From Clostridiales bacterium (GTDB lineage: Bacteria; Bacillota; Clostridia; Oscillospirales; Oscillospiraceae): a stretch of DNA of 16,785 nucleotides. The stretch covers positions 1 to 16,785 of the forward strand of contig JAAYFX010000023.1 of the NCBI GenBank assembly GCA_012728025.1, in the 5' to 3' direction. This document shows, in pieces, positions 6,946 through 14,220 of the stretch; the stretch's first letter is position 1; every line of letters starts with the position of its first letter. A program made the position numbers and the translations under genes. The notes under the pieces were generated by a model. It worked only from the letters and a program-made list of their open reading frames with translations, did no database searches and was not told where the DNA came from.

Positions 6946-6968
6946 ATCAATAAAAAACGGAGGTAAAA

Positions 6969-8702
6969 ATGAAGAAATCCGAACTAAAAAATCTTGCGGC
7001 TTATTATAAGCCACACATGAAGCTTTTTTTGGCTGACCTTTTTTTCGCCATTTTAGGTGCGGCGGCAACAATTATAATCCCACTGCTTGTCCGCTATATA
7101 GCAACAGAGGTTGTGTATTGGGGCGGCAATGAGGCTGTGCGGGCCATAATCAAAATCGTCGCCTTGATGATAGGATTGCTGCTTCTTGAAATGTGGTGCA
7201 ACTATTTTATTACATTTTACGGGCACATGATGGGGGCAAAAATTGAATACACCATGCGGAATGAGCTGTTTTCCCATTACCACGAGCTTTCCTTTTCATT
7301 TTTTGATAACCAGAAAATCGGTCAGCTTATGTCAAGGGTCACAAACGACCTTTTCGATATAAGCGAATTGCTCCACCATGGGCCGGAGGAGCTGGTTATA
7401 TCGGCGATAAAGCTTATAGGCACCTTTTCGGTGCTGCTTGTTATAAACTGGCAGCTTGCCCTTATTGCCTTTGCGCCGGTGCCTTTTATGCTGTGGTTTG
7501 CCATAGTATACAACAGAAAGATGAAGTCTGCCTTTGTAAAAAACAGGGCTAGAATAGCAGATATAAACGCAACCATGGAGGATAGTCTTTCGGGGGTGCG
7601 GGTTGTACGCTCCTTTGCCAATGAGGAGCATGAAATTGAAAAATTCAGCCGAGGCAACAGGCGCTTTGTAAGCAGTAAGAAAAACAGCTATCGTTACATG
7701 GCAACCTACCATACGGTTTTAAACGCTTTGACCACAATGATAACCATAGCGGTTGCAGGCTTCGGCACAATTTTACTGACTCAGGGGCAGGTGCGGATTG
7801 AGGACCTTCTCATATTCCTTCTTTACATCAGCAACTTCACAGAGCCTATAAAAAAGCTGGTTTTCATAACAGAATCCTTCCAAAACGGCCTTTCCGGCTA
7901 TGAGCGCTTTCGTGAAATGCTCTCGATTGAACCGGAAATCGAAGACGCTCCCGATGCCATTGAGCTTTCGGAAGTCAAGGGCGATATACGTTTTGAGGGA
8001 GTTTCCTTCAGCTACGGTGATTCTGCCGAGGTTTTTGAAAAGCTGGACCTTTTCGTATCCGCCGGAGACAATGTGGCCCTTGTTGGCTCCTCCGGTGTTG
8101 GTAAAACCACCCTTTGCAGCTTGATACCCCGCTTTTACGAGGTTTCCGAGGGCAGTGTTTCCATAGATGGCATTGACGTAAGAAAGATAAAAACAAAAAG
8201 TCTGCGGGAGCACATAGGCATAGTTCAGCAGGATGTATATCTTTTTGCAGGCACCGTTATGGAAAATATACGTTATGGAAAGCCCGAGGCCACAGATGAA
8301 GAAATAATCGAAGCGGCGAAAAGGGCCAATGCCCACGAATTTATAATGGAGCTGCCGGAAGGCTATGATTCCGACGTGGGGCAGTCTGGTGTTAAGCTCT
8401 CCGGCGGTCAAAAGCAAAGGCTTTCCATAGCCAGAGTTTTTCTTAAAAACCCCCCTATACTTATTTTTGACGAGGCCACAAGCGCACTGGACAATGAAAG
8501 CGAGAGAGTTGTTAAGGAATCTATGCAGGAGCTTGCCCATGGCAGAACAAGCATAGTAATAGCCCACAGGCTTTCAACTGTGCGAAATGCCCATCGCATA
8601 TTGGTTTTGACCCATGAAGGCATAGCCGAGGAAGGCAGCCATGAGGAGCTTCTTGAAAAAGACGGGGCTTACTCTGCCCTTTATAATGCTGTGCTGCTTT
8701 AG
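6969..8702 (+). CDS. ABC transporter, half-size exporter with fused membrane and ATPase domains
   Basis: A 577-residue export-type ABC half-transporter of the MsbA/multidrug group. Residues about 1-320 hold six membrane segments with the exporter-type coupling region (SFSFFDNQKIGQLMSRVTNDL). The ATPase domain follows: Walker A GSSGVGKTT at 373-381, Q-loop VQQDVYLF, signature LSGGQ at 477-481, Walker B ILIFDEAT with Asp501-Glu502, and switch His533 in IAHRLST. All catalytic residues are present, so it should be active. It has no partner gene nearby and so probably works as a homodimer; the substrate (lipid, peptide or drug) cannot be told. The start has GGAGG five bases ahead. It is a single-gene unit with its own promoter, a structured leader and a strong terminator shared with the rpoN operon. 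Confidence 0.95.
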   Translation: MKKSELKNLAAYYKPHMKLFLADLFFAILGAAATIIIPLLVRYIATEVVYWGGNEAVRAIIKIVALMIGLLLLEMWCNYFITFYGHMMGAKIEYTMRNELFSHYHELSFSFFDNQKIGQLMSRVTNDLFDISELLHHGPEELVISAIKLIGTFSVLLVINWQLALIAFAPVPFMLWFAIVYNRKMKSAFVKNRARIADINATMEDSLSGVRVVRSFANEEHEIEKFSRGNRRFVSSKKNSYRYMATYHTVLNALTTMITIAVAGFGTILLTQGQVRIEDLLIFLLYISNFTEPIKKLVFITESFQNGLSGYERFREMLSIEPEIEDAPDAIELSEVKGDIRFEGVSFSYGDSAEVFEKLDLFVSAGDNVALVGSSGVGKTTLCSLIPRFYEVSEGSVSIDGIDVRKIKTKSLREHIGIVQQDVYLFAGTVMENIRYGKPEATDEEIIEAAKRANAHEFIMELPEGYDSDVGQSGVKLSGGQKQRLSIARVFLKNPPILIFDEATSALDNESERVVKESMQELAHGRTSIVIAHRLSTVRNAHRILVLTHEGIAEEGSHEELLEKDGAYSALYNAVLL

Positions 8703-8757
8703 GCCGAAAGCAGTTGGCTAAATCTTATTTGTTGAGCACTTTTTAATAAAAAGCGAA

Positions 8758-8797
8758 AAAAGGAGGAAGCGGATTAAAAAATCTGCTTCCTCCTTTT
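8758..8797. terminator. Strong bidirectional terminator between ABC and rpoN genes
   Basis: An 18-bp stem, 8758-8775 with 8780-8797 (AAAAGGAGGAAGC outer part, one G-T wobble at 8771/8784), and a loop AAAA. It ends in TTTT on the plus strand and in seven T on the minus strand, so it should stop both the ABC transcript and the convergent hemZ-rpoN transcript. On the minus strand it is about 160 bases past the rpoN stop. Confidence 0.85.
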
Positions 8798-8837
8798 ACA
8801 CTGGCCAGCTTACAGAGAGGGCTTATAAACTCCCCAA

Positions 8838-8958
8838 CTATTTAGTGTTTATTTTCTTATAGCGGCGGACATACCGGTTTTTAAGGCGAAGCTCTTCAGG
8901 AGAAAAGCTCTGCCAACAGGGCTTACAAGGCGGTCTGCTATAAAGGGGGCGCAAGGGC
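8838..8958 (-). other. Possible small ORF or long 3' UTR after rpoN
   Basis: A minus-strand frame continues from inside rpoN to a stop at 8838. Its last 40 or so residues (SPEELRLKNRYVRRYKK near the end, and CKPC earlier) look protein-like and strongly basic. The only ATG (9020) lies inside rpoN in another frame. No ribosome binding site was found ahead of any start outside rpoN, so a gene here is not established. Confidence 0.2.
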
Positions 8959-10278
8959 CTAAGAATAAATGCGCCTTCTAAAGGAAGGGGGGATGCCCAT
9001 TTCATCACGATATTTTGCAACGGTGCGTCGGCTGACGTTTATGCCGGTGCGCCGCAGGGCGTCCACTATGGCCTCGTCGCTCATGGGGGACCTGCGGTCC
9101 TCATTGTGGATTATGGCCTGAATACTGCTTTCAATGCCGATTTTTGTAATCAAAGGGTGGGATTCAACAGAACTTTTTGGGAAAAAGTAGTCTGTGGGAA
9201 ACATCCCCCAAGAGCATTCTACATATTTGTCTTTAAGTGCACGGCTGACTGTGGACTCACTTCTGCCAATTTTTTCGGCAAGCTCCTTTCGGTTGTATGG
9301 CCGCAGGGACTCAGGCCCATACTCGAAGAAGCCACGTTGACTTGCAAGAAGCTGGGAAGCGCAGGCCATAAGGGTTTCGCAGCGCTGGCGGATGCTGTCT
9401 TTAAGCCATTGGGCTTTTTTCATATTGTTGTCCAGAAAGCTACGGACAGTTTCGTTATCCGTCTCGTTATAGATTTTAATGTAGGTATCATCGATAATTA
9501 AACTATCTGCTGCAATTTGATTAAGTTCAACAATGAATTGTCCGTCTTTTTTCAGAACCCGTATGTCCGGAGATATATACTCATTACCGGCTAAGCGCCC
9601 CTCAAGCATTAAGGGCTTGGGATTAAGGGAGCGAATAACCTGCTGGGCATTAACAACTCTGTGCAGGGGTATGCCGGTCTTTTTGGCAATTTGGGGAAGC
9701 TGGTTTTTACCCAAAAGTTCAAGATGGCTTTGGGCCACCTTCCAAGCATCGCTGTCTTTAAGATTACGGCGCTCGAGCTGAAGCAGAATGCACTCTCTGG
9801 GGGTAAAGGCACCAACTCCCGCCGGCTCCAAGGATTGCAGTCCGTCCAGAGCAATTTTCAGGTCATCAAGAGAAAGATGAGCGGCCTGAACCAGCTTTTC
9901 AACATCGTCATAGCATAGATATCCATTTTCGTCCAGAAGATATATAAGAGCATAGCCTATGCGTTGGATATGTTCGGGCAGCTTTAGCATGGCAAGCTGG
10001 ATGCGAAGGGATACTATGGGCGAAGCGTTGTCGTCAGTAACACGCTCGGATATATCGTCGCTGTCGCCATATTCCGGACGGAAGCGGGAGGAGCGGCGGC
10101 ACTTTTCCGCATAATCTATGCTGTCAAAGGTGATGACGGGATTTTCCTCGATTTCTTTTACAAGGTACTCGTAAAGTTCTGTCGAGGGCATTTGCAAAAC
10201 GGAAAGTGACTGGAGCATACGTGGAGACAGTATTTGCGACTGCTCTTGAAGCTGCTGTGCGCCAAAGCCATAATCCAT
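8959..10278 (-). CDS. rpoN: RNA polymerase sigma-54 factor RpoN
   Basis: Alternative sigma factor that reads -24/-12 promoters and needs an AAA+ activator to open them. The 439 residues show region I, rich in Gln and Leu (QLQEQSQILSPRMLQSLSVLQ) with the ELYEYLVKEIEENP segment; a core-binding middle; a helix-turn-helix (RKELAEKIGRSESTVSRAL, WGMFPTDYFF); and the RpoN box SRRTVAKYRDEMGIP at 416-430, the family's most diagnostic motif. It is somewhat shorter than the 477-residue E. coli protein, as in Firmicutes. The start has AGGAGGTGAT, a full match to the 16S 3' end, eight bases ahead. It is the last gene of a five-gene operon, 34 bases after the PAP2 gene. No sigma-54 activator and no clear TGGCAC-N5-TTGC promoter was found in the window, so its targets lie elsewhere. 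Confidence 0.95.
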   Translation of the reverse strand: MDYGFGAQQLQEQSQILSPRMLQSLSVLQMPSTELYEYLVKEIEENPVITFDSIDYAEKCRRSSRFRPEYGDSDDISERVTDDNASPIVSLRIQLAMLKLPEHIQRIGYALIYLLDENGYLCYDDVEKLVQAAHLSLDDLKIALDGLQSLEPAGVGAFTPRECILLQLERRNLKDSDAWKVAQSHLELLGKNQLPQIAKKTGIPLHRVVNAQQVIRSLNPKPLMLEGRLAGNEYISPDIRVLKKDGQFIVELNQIAADSLIIDDTYIKIYNETDNETVRSFLDNNMKKAQWLKDSIRQRCETLMACASQLLASQRGFFEYGPESLRPYNRKELAEKIGRSESTVSRALKDKYVECSWGMFPTDYFFPKSSVESHPLITKIGIESSIQAIIHNEDRRSPMSDEAIVDALRRTGINVSRRTVAKYRDEMGIPPSFRRRIYS

Positions 10279-10312
10279 TGTGCAAAATCACCTCCTAATT
10301 TTAGCTTTGTTC

Positions 10313-10870
10313 TTATGTTTTATCCTTACTAATGAGGTTTGCTTTAAGAAATCTCTTAAGGAGATAATGTGCTGCGAAGGCCGCCAATGTCCCCACCAGA
10401 ATACCGCCTAATACATCTGTGGGGTAATGGACTCCCACATACAGGCGTGAAAGGGAAATTGCCGCTGCCGGAATATAGGCCCAAGCACCCTTTTTGCCAA
10501 AGGACAAAGTAAGAGCTGTGGCACAGGCAAAGCTTGCGTTTGTGTGGCCGGAGGGGAAGGAAAATGAAGTTTCCGGCGGAACAAGTATAGTCAGCCCCTC
10601 TATTAGCTCATAGGGTCTTATTCTGGCAAAAAGGTCTTTCAAAATCAAGTCGTTAATGAGAAAGGCAAGAAGCAGGCACATGAGCGTCTCAAAGCCGCCA
10701 CCTCTGGTTTTTTTAGGAATGAGAAGGGCGAGGCTGAGGAGTATCCACATAATGCCATTATCGCCCAGCCTAGTTATAAAAACCACTAAAGGGTCTAAAA
10801 ACTCATTGCGCAGATGTTCCTGTATGAACAGAAGGATTAAAGCATCAAAGTTAAAAATCGCTCCTGTCAT
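10313..10870 (-). CDS. PAP2-family membrane phosphatase
   Basis: A 185-residue integral membrane phosphatase that removes phosphate from a lipid pyrophosphate or phosphate, such as undecaprenyl pyrophosphate or phosphatidylglycerol phosphate. All three motifs are present: KDLFARIRP at 78-86, PSGH at 106-109, and SRLYVGVHYPTD at 141-152, with His109 and His148 as the catalytic pair. Hydrophobic segments surround them, so the active site should face the outside of the membrane. The start ATG overlaps the stop of the upstream acyltransferase gene by four bases (ATGA), so translation is coupled. Size and motifs fit the BcrC/PgpB group, but the exact substrate cannot be fixed from sequence. Confidence 0.92.
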   Translation of the reverse strand: MTGAIFNFDALILLFIQEHLRNEFLDPLVVFITRLGDNGIMWILLSLALLIPKKTRGGGFETLMCLLLAFLINDLILKDLFARIRPYELIEGLTILVPPETSFSFPSGHTNASFACATALTLSFGKKGAWAYIPAAAISLSRLYVGVHYPTDVLGGILVGTLAAFAAHYLLKRFLKANLISKDKT

Positions 10871-11580
10871 GATTTAAGCTCCACTATGTCGTTTTCTTCC
10901 ATCACAAGTTCCCTCGGGTGATATACCCTTTTTTGGGCGGGAATAAAGCCTCGAATGTTGGTGAGAGGATATATCCAGCTATAAGGGCCAATGTGGCTGC
11001 CCGGCTGGGTGACGCAATTTGCCCCCAGCCTTGCACAATCCCCCAGTATGCAGCCAAAAAAGCTGTCTTCCAAATCCACCTGCTCACCGTCAATTTTTAT
11101 GGTGGCGTTGGACTGGTTAAATTTGCGGTTTGCAGTTATGACTCCGCTGCCGATTCTGGCGCCTGCGCCTAAAACACAGTCTCCCGCAAAGGAAAGGGAG
11201 GCTACCTTTGAGCCGCCGAACATCACGCAGTGCTTAACCTCACTGCCGTGTCCGATACTGCAGCCGTCGGCAATTATGCTATTGGGCCGAATGATGGCAC
11301 CGGGCATAATCTCACAGTTTTTGCCTATATAAACAGGGCCTATAACAGTAACGTCGTTATAGATAACAGTGCCCTCGCCGATATAGTAATTTCCATGAAG
11401 ATTTGGGGCACTGCCACGGACTTCAGCATGATTTTCCATTACATTTTTATCGGTAAGAGTATCCTTTAAATAGACTTTTGTCTTCTGAAGTATCTCATAA
11501 GTTTCCGTAAGCCCATCAAAAAAGTGGGGGTCGGGAAATTTTTCAAACTTATTAAAATAATAACTTATTTTTGTTGACAT
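10867..11580 (-). CDS. Hexapeptide-repeat acyltransferase (left-handed beta-helix)
   Basis: A 237-residue protein made mostly of hexapeptide repeats, residues about 66-200 (for example IGEGTVIYNDVTVIGPVYIG, then IGHGSEV, LGAGARIGSGV, LGANCVTQPGSHIG). This folds into a left-handed beta-helix as in the GlmU C-terminal acetyltransferase domain; the usual trimer binds acyl-CoA between subunits. Residues 1-60 are a short helical lead. There is no nucleotidyltransferase domain, so it is not full-length GlmU. It probably transfers an acetyl group to a sugar or sugar nucleotide, but the substrate is not identifiable. The start has GGAGG five bases ahead. It sits between a uridine-kinase-like gene and a PAP2 gene, a setting compatible with cell-envelope precursor metabolism. 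Confidence 0.85.
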   Translation of the reverse strand: MSTKISYYFNKFEKFPDPHFFDGLTETYEILQKTKVYLKDTLTDKNVMENHAEVRGSAPNLHGNYYIGEGTVIYNDVTVIGPVYIGKNCEIMPGAIIRPNSIIADGCSIGHGSEVKHCVMFGGSKVASLSFAGDCVLGAGARIGSGVITANRKFNQSNATIKIDGEQVDLEDSFFGCILGDCARLGANCVTQPGSHIGPYSWIYPLTNIRGFIPAQKRVYHPRELVMEENDIVELKS

Positions 11581-11625
11581 ACTTTCCTCCTTTCGCTTTA
11601 ACAGACAAGAGCCGAGCTTTTCGCC

Positions 11626-12564
11626 TTAATACTTATATATGCCGCCGCCTATAAATTCACGCAGCAAAGATTCCGGCGCCACAAGTGTCGGGTCTATGGC
11701 CTCAAACTTATCAAAGGCGGGCACTATGGAGCGAAGCTCCTGATAACGGGGGGTGCCCTCCGGCACACCTCGGAAAAGGTCCTCGGCTATGGTTTTCATC
11801 ACGCAGACCTCATAGGCGAAGGAGGAGTCAAACTTTAAAGCGGCCTTATCTTTAAAGGGGCTGATATTAAGTTTTTCCCCTCGGCGGACATTTGCCCAAA
11901 GGCTGAGAGTGTATTCCGGTGTGGCTCCACGGAACTTATAATCCCGCACAACACGGCGGACAAGGCGCATCCAAGTGCCTTTGAAGCAGACAGAGCCATC
12001 CTCCTCCTTTACATTGGAGCGGGCGCTTATATATAGCTTCAAAGCATCAGGGTGAGCATCGGTTAGCTCATCGTTAAGGGCGTGTATGCCTTCAACAACC
12101 ACAACATCATTTTTGCCGATTTGTAAGGTTTGTGAGGGCTTATCTGCCCTGCGCTGCTCGGAAAAGATATATTTAGGCACATCTATGGAGGCGCCATTTC
12201 TCAGCATATTAAAATGCTCAGTTAAAAGGTCCATATCAACACAGTGGGGGGACTCCAAATCGATTTTACCGTCCTGAGTTTTGGGTGAGTCCTCGTTTAC
12301 TGTGCGGAAGTAGCTGTCCATAGCCAAGGCGTGGGTCATAATGCCACGGGAGCGAAGCTCTTCCTCGATTTTCTTTGAAGTTGTTGTTTTGCCGCTTCCA
12401 GAGGGGCCGGAAATAAGAACAATAGGGCTTTTTGAAAGGTTATCTGTAATAAGGTCAGCGGCGTGAACTACCCTGTCATGATAGATTGAATCACATTTCT
12501 TGATTAATTCCTCGGGGTTATTTCTGGCCATGTCATTAATTTCGTCTAATTTGTATGCTACCAT
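11626..12564 (-). CDS. Uridine-kinase/phosphoribulokinase-like nucleoside kinase
   Basis: A 312-residue P-loop kinase of the Udk/PRK family, which phosphorylates a nucleoside (uridine or cytidine) or a related substrate with ATP or GTP. Walker A is GPSGSGKTT at 53-61. The substrate region MDSYF with PKTQDGKIDLESP and the VVVVEGIHALND stretch are typical. It is longer than the common bacterial uridine kinase (about 210 residues), with an extended N-terminus (1-47) and a C-terminal segment (about 215-312); similar long forms are found in clostridia, often with an N-terminal TGS domain, which is missing here. The start ATG lies seven bases inside the end of hemZ, with AAAGGAG five bases ahead. 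Nucleoside kinase is the likely call; the true substrate is uncertain. Confidence 0.82.
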   Translation of the reverse strand: MVAYKLDEINDMARNNPEELIKKCDSIYHDRVVHAADLITDNLSKSPIVLISGPSGSGKTTTSKKIEEELRSRGIMTHALAMDSYFRTVNEDSPKTQDGKIDLESPHCVDMDLLTEHFNMLRNGASIDVPKYIFSEQRRADKPSQTLQIGKNDVVVVEGIHALNDELTDAHPDALKLYISARSNVKEEDGSVCFKGTWMRLVRRVVRDYKFRGATPEYTLSLWANVRRGEKLNISPFKDKAALKFDSSFAYEVCVMKTIAEDLFRGVPEGTPRYQELRSIVPAFDKFEAIDPTLVAPESLLREFIGGGIYKY

Positions 12565-14021
12565 ATGGTCTCCTTTATTTTTTCCTTGCTTTTTATGATT
12601 TTGTCTATGCTGCTGATATACTCTGCCGGATATTTGGGGTTAAAAATTCTTTCCAGCCGCCCATTTCCTGCGCAAAGCTTTGTAGAGGCACCGCCGCCCA
12701 TAGAAATGATGCTGCAAAGCTCCTCCATTATACATATGTTATAAATGTTCTCTCTGTTGCCCCGCTGCCAGCCGATATTTTCAAAACCGCCGGACATATA
12801 TTTCTGGCGGTAAAGATAGTATGGCTCATAAGCTGCAGAAAAAAGCGAGGCACTTGCGTAATCAAGCATTTCCGAAACCTGCTCTGCTGTGGGCTTTACC
12901 GTTCCCTTAAGCATGATGGAGCTGCCTTTTTTAAGGGAAAGCGTGTGTATGGTGATGTTTTCCGGACCTATATCCAAAACACTGTTCAAGGTTTTTTTAA
13001 AAGTGTCCGGAGTGTCCAGAGGAAGCCCCGCAATAAGGTCCATATTTATTTCAAGCCCCCCCACAAGAGCCGCCTCGTCCAAGGCTCGGAAAATATCTTC
13101 CGCTGTGTGGCGGCGGCCTATGGCTTCGAGTATTCTGTCATCCATAGTTTGGGGGTTTATGCTAACCCGAGTAACCCCATGGGCTTTTAAAACCCTTAGC
13201 TTTTCAGCGTTTATAGTGTCCGGCCGGCCGGCCTCGACAGTAAATTCCCGCAGGAAGCCAAGGTCAAAAGCCGAATAAAGCTTTTCGCACAGCTCGTGAA
13301 GCTGGTTTGCCGAGAGGGTTGTTGGTGTGCCGCCCCCAAGGTAAAGGGAAATAGGGCGCAGGTTAAGCATTTTTATCACTGCGGCTGTGGCCTCAATTTC
13401 GGAATAAAGCGCCTCTAAAAAAGGGGGTATAAGCTCCATGCTTTTAGAGACAGACTGGCTTACAAAGCTGCAATATGAACAGCGAGTGGGGCAAAAGGGT
13501 ATGCCCACATAAAGGCAGACATCCCGAGGTGAAAGGGAGTCCGAGCAGGCAAGGCCGGCACGGGCGGCGTATAGGCACAAAAGTGCCCTGTCTCTGGATA
13601 CGTCATATTCCCTGCAAAATTCCGAAACAGCCAGAGCCTCGCTCATCCCCTCCTCAAGAAGATTTGACATAAGCTTTGCCGGACGTATGCCTGTAAGAGC
13701 GCCCCAAGTAGGGCGGGGCAGGCCGGAAGCTATCGCCGCACGATAAAATGACAACCTTATTATCTTCTGGAGACAACGGTCTTTAGAAAGCTCGTCTGTA
13801 ATTTTATGTTTTGCAACAGAAGCTCTGCCTATATGCTCCTTGCCAGAAAGCTTAAGAGAGCAAAAGGCAGTGTAATATTTTTCACCCTCAGAAAGGGAAA
13901 TATACACCCTGTCCCCCAAAGGGGGACCCTCGGGATATTCGGGTTTTTCACCGGAGAACAGAGAAAGCAAAATCTGCTCGGCGGCGTATTTGTAATTATG
14001 ACCGGAAAAATAAATTTTCAT
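12558..14021 (-). CDS. hemZ: Radical SAM coproporphyrinogen III oxidase-like protein HemZ
   Basis: A 487-residue radical SAM enzyme of the oxygen-independent coproporphyrinogen oxidase group (HemZ branch). The CxxxCxxC motif is C177, C181 and C184 in VGIPFCPTRCSYCSF, followed by the SAM-binding LYLGGGTPTTLS and ETVEAGRPD-like strands. The N-terminal 170 residues (MKIYFSGHNYKYAAEQIL onward) precede the radical SAM barrel, which sets HemZ apart from the shorter HemW. HemZ from Bacillus subtilis acts in heme synthesis, but members in heme-poor anaerobes may be tRNA- or heme-handling proteins of unclear role, and no other heme gene is in the window. It is the first gene of the operon down to rpoN. 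The Shine-Dalgarno is weak and the best promoter places the start site almost on the ATG. Confidence 0.88.
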   Translation of the reverse strand: MKIYFSGHNYKYAAEQILLSLFSGEKPEYPEGPPLGDRVYISLSEGEKYYTAFCSLKLSGKEHIGRASVAKHKITDELSKDRCLQKIIRLSFYRAAIASGLPRPTWGALTGIRPAKLMSNLLEEGMSEALAVSEFCREYDVSRDRALLCLYAARAGLACSDSLSPRDVCLYVGIPFCPTRCSYCSFVSQSVSKSMELIPPFLEALYSEIEATAAVIKMLNLRPISLYLGGGTPTTLSANQLHELCEKLYSAFDLGFLREFTVEAGRPDTINAEKLRVLKAHGVTRVSINPQTMDDRILEAIGRRHTAEDIFRALDEAALVGGLEINMDLIAGLPLDTPDTFKKTLNSVLDIGPENITIHTLSLKKGSSIMLKGTVKPTAEQVSEMLDYASASLFSAAYEPYYLYRQKYMSGGFENIGWQRGNRENIYNICIMEELCSIISMGGGASTKLCAGNGRLERIFNPKYPAEYISSIDKIIKSKEKIKETIW

Positions 14022-14029
14022 ATCAATTT

Positions 14030-14058
14030 AGAATACCTTTTCTTTCATCCCTAGTCAA
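14030..14058 (-). promoter_or_regulatory. Candidate promoter of the hemZ-rpoN operon
   Basis: Read on the minus strand: -35 TTGACT (14053-14058), 17-base spacer, -10 TATTCT (14030-14035). The expected start is near 14023, only about two bases before the hemZ ATG, so the transcript would have almost no leader. An alternative pair is TTGCAA (14108-14113), 17-base spacer, TGTAAA (14085-14090), which would give a leader of about 60 bases. Confidence 0.45.
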
Positions 14059-14147
14059 GCGAAAATAAGTGCACATCCTAAAGTTTTACAGAGTGACAGG
14101 ATAAAAATTGCAAAAAATCATATAAAGAGGGCTTGTTTAGCATCTAT

Positions 14148-14169
14148 ATCTATTAAATATCTATTAAAT
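14148..14169. repeat. Tandem 11-bp direct repeat ATCTATTAAAT
   Basis: Two perfect adjacent copies at 14148-14158 and 14159-14169, preceded by a partial ATCTAT (14142-14147). The period is about one helical turn, so both copies face the same side of the DNA. They lie in the leader of the second diguanylate cyclase gene and behind the hemZ promoter, and could be a binding site. Confidence 0.6.
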
Positions 14170-14191
14170 TCGACAGGATATACTTGAATTT

Positions 14192-14217
14192 GAGGAGCTT
14201 TAGTGCTAATGTGTTAA
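14192..14217 (+). promoter_or_regulatory. Possible four-codon upstream ORF ahead of the second cyclase gene
   Basis: A good GAGGAG site (14192-14197) is 23 bases from the annotated ATG, too far to serve it. Five bases after it is GTG (14203), opening a frame GTG CTA ATG TGT TAA that stops at 14217, three bases before ATG 14221. This would be a minimal upstream ORF that lets ribosomes restart on the cyclase gene. The pattern is suggestive, not proven. Confidence 0.3.
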
Positions 14218-14220
14218 ATC

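Larger units (their letters stand above)
6596..6968. other. Intergenic region with divergent regulatory signals
   Basis: 373 bases with no credible gene. The left part should hold the lipoprotein promoter on the minus strand, but no good -35/-10 pair was found. The right part holds the ABC gene promoter (6857-6885) and several dyads: TAAGCAAAAGCTTA (6820-6833), AGCCCC-TGG-GGGGCT (6843-6857) and GCCTG-TGG-CAGGC (6887-6899). A longer hairpin lies in the ABC gene leader (6896-6945). Confidence 0.5.

Noticed and set aside
7773..8567. Minus-strand open frame of 264 codons inside the ABC transporter gene
   Set aside because: It lies entirely opposite the conserved ATPase domain, has no plausible family features and no ribosome binding site; codon structure of the sense gene explains it.
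12555..13190. Plus-strand open frame of 211 codons opposite hemZ
   Set aside because: Antisense to a well-conserved radical SAM gene, with no recognisable domain; treated as a shadow frame.
14022..14220. c-di-GMP riboswitch ahead of the second cyclase
   Set aside because: No conserved GEMM core sequence or stem pattern was seen; the region is AT-rich and repeat-containing.
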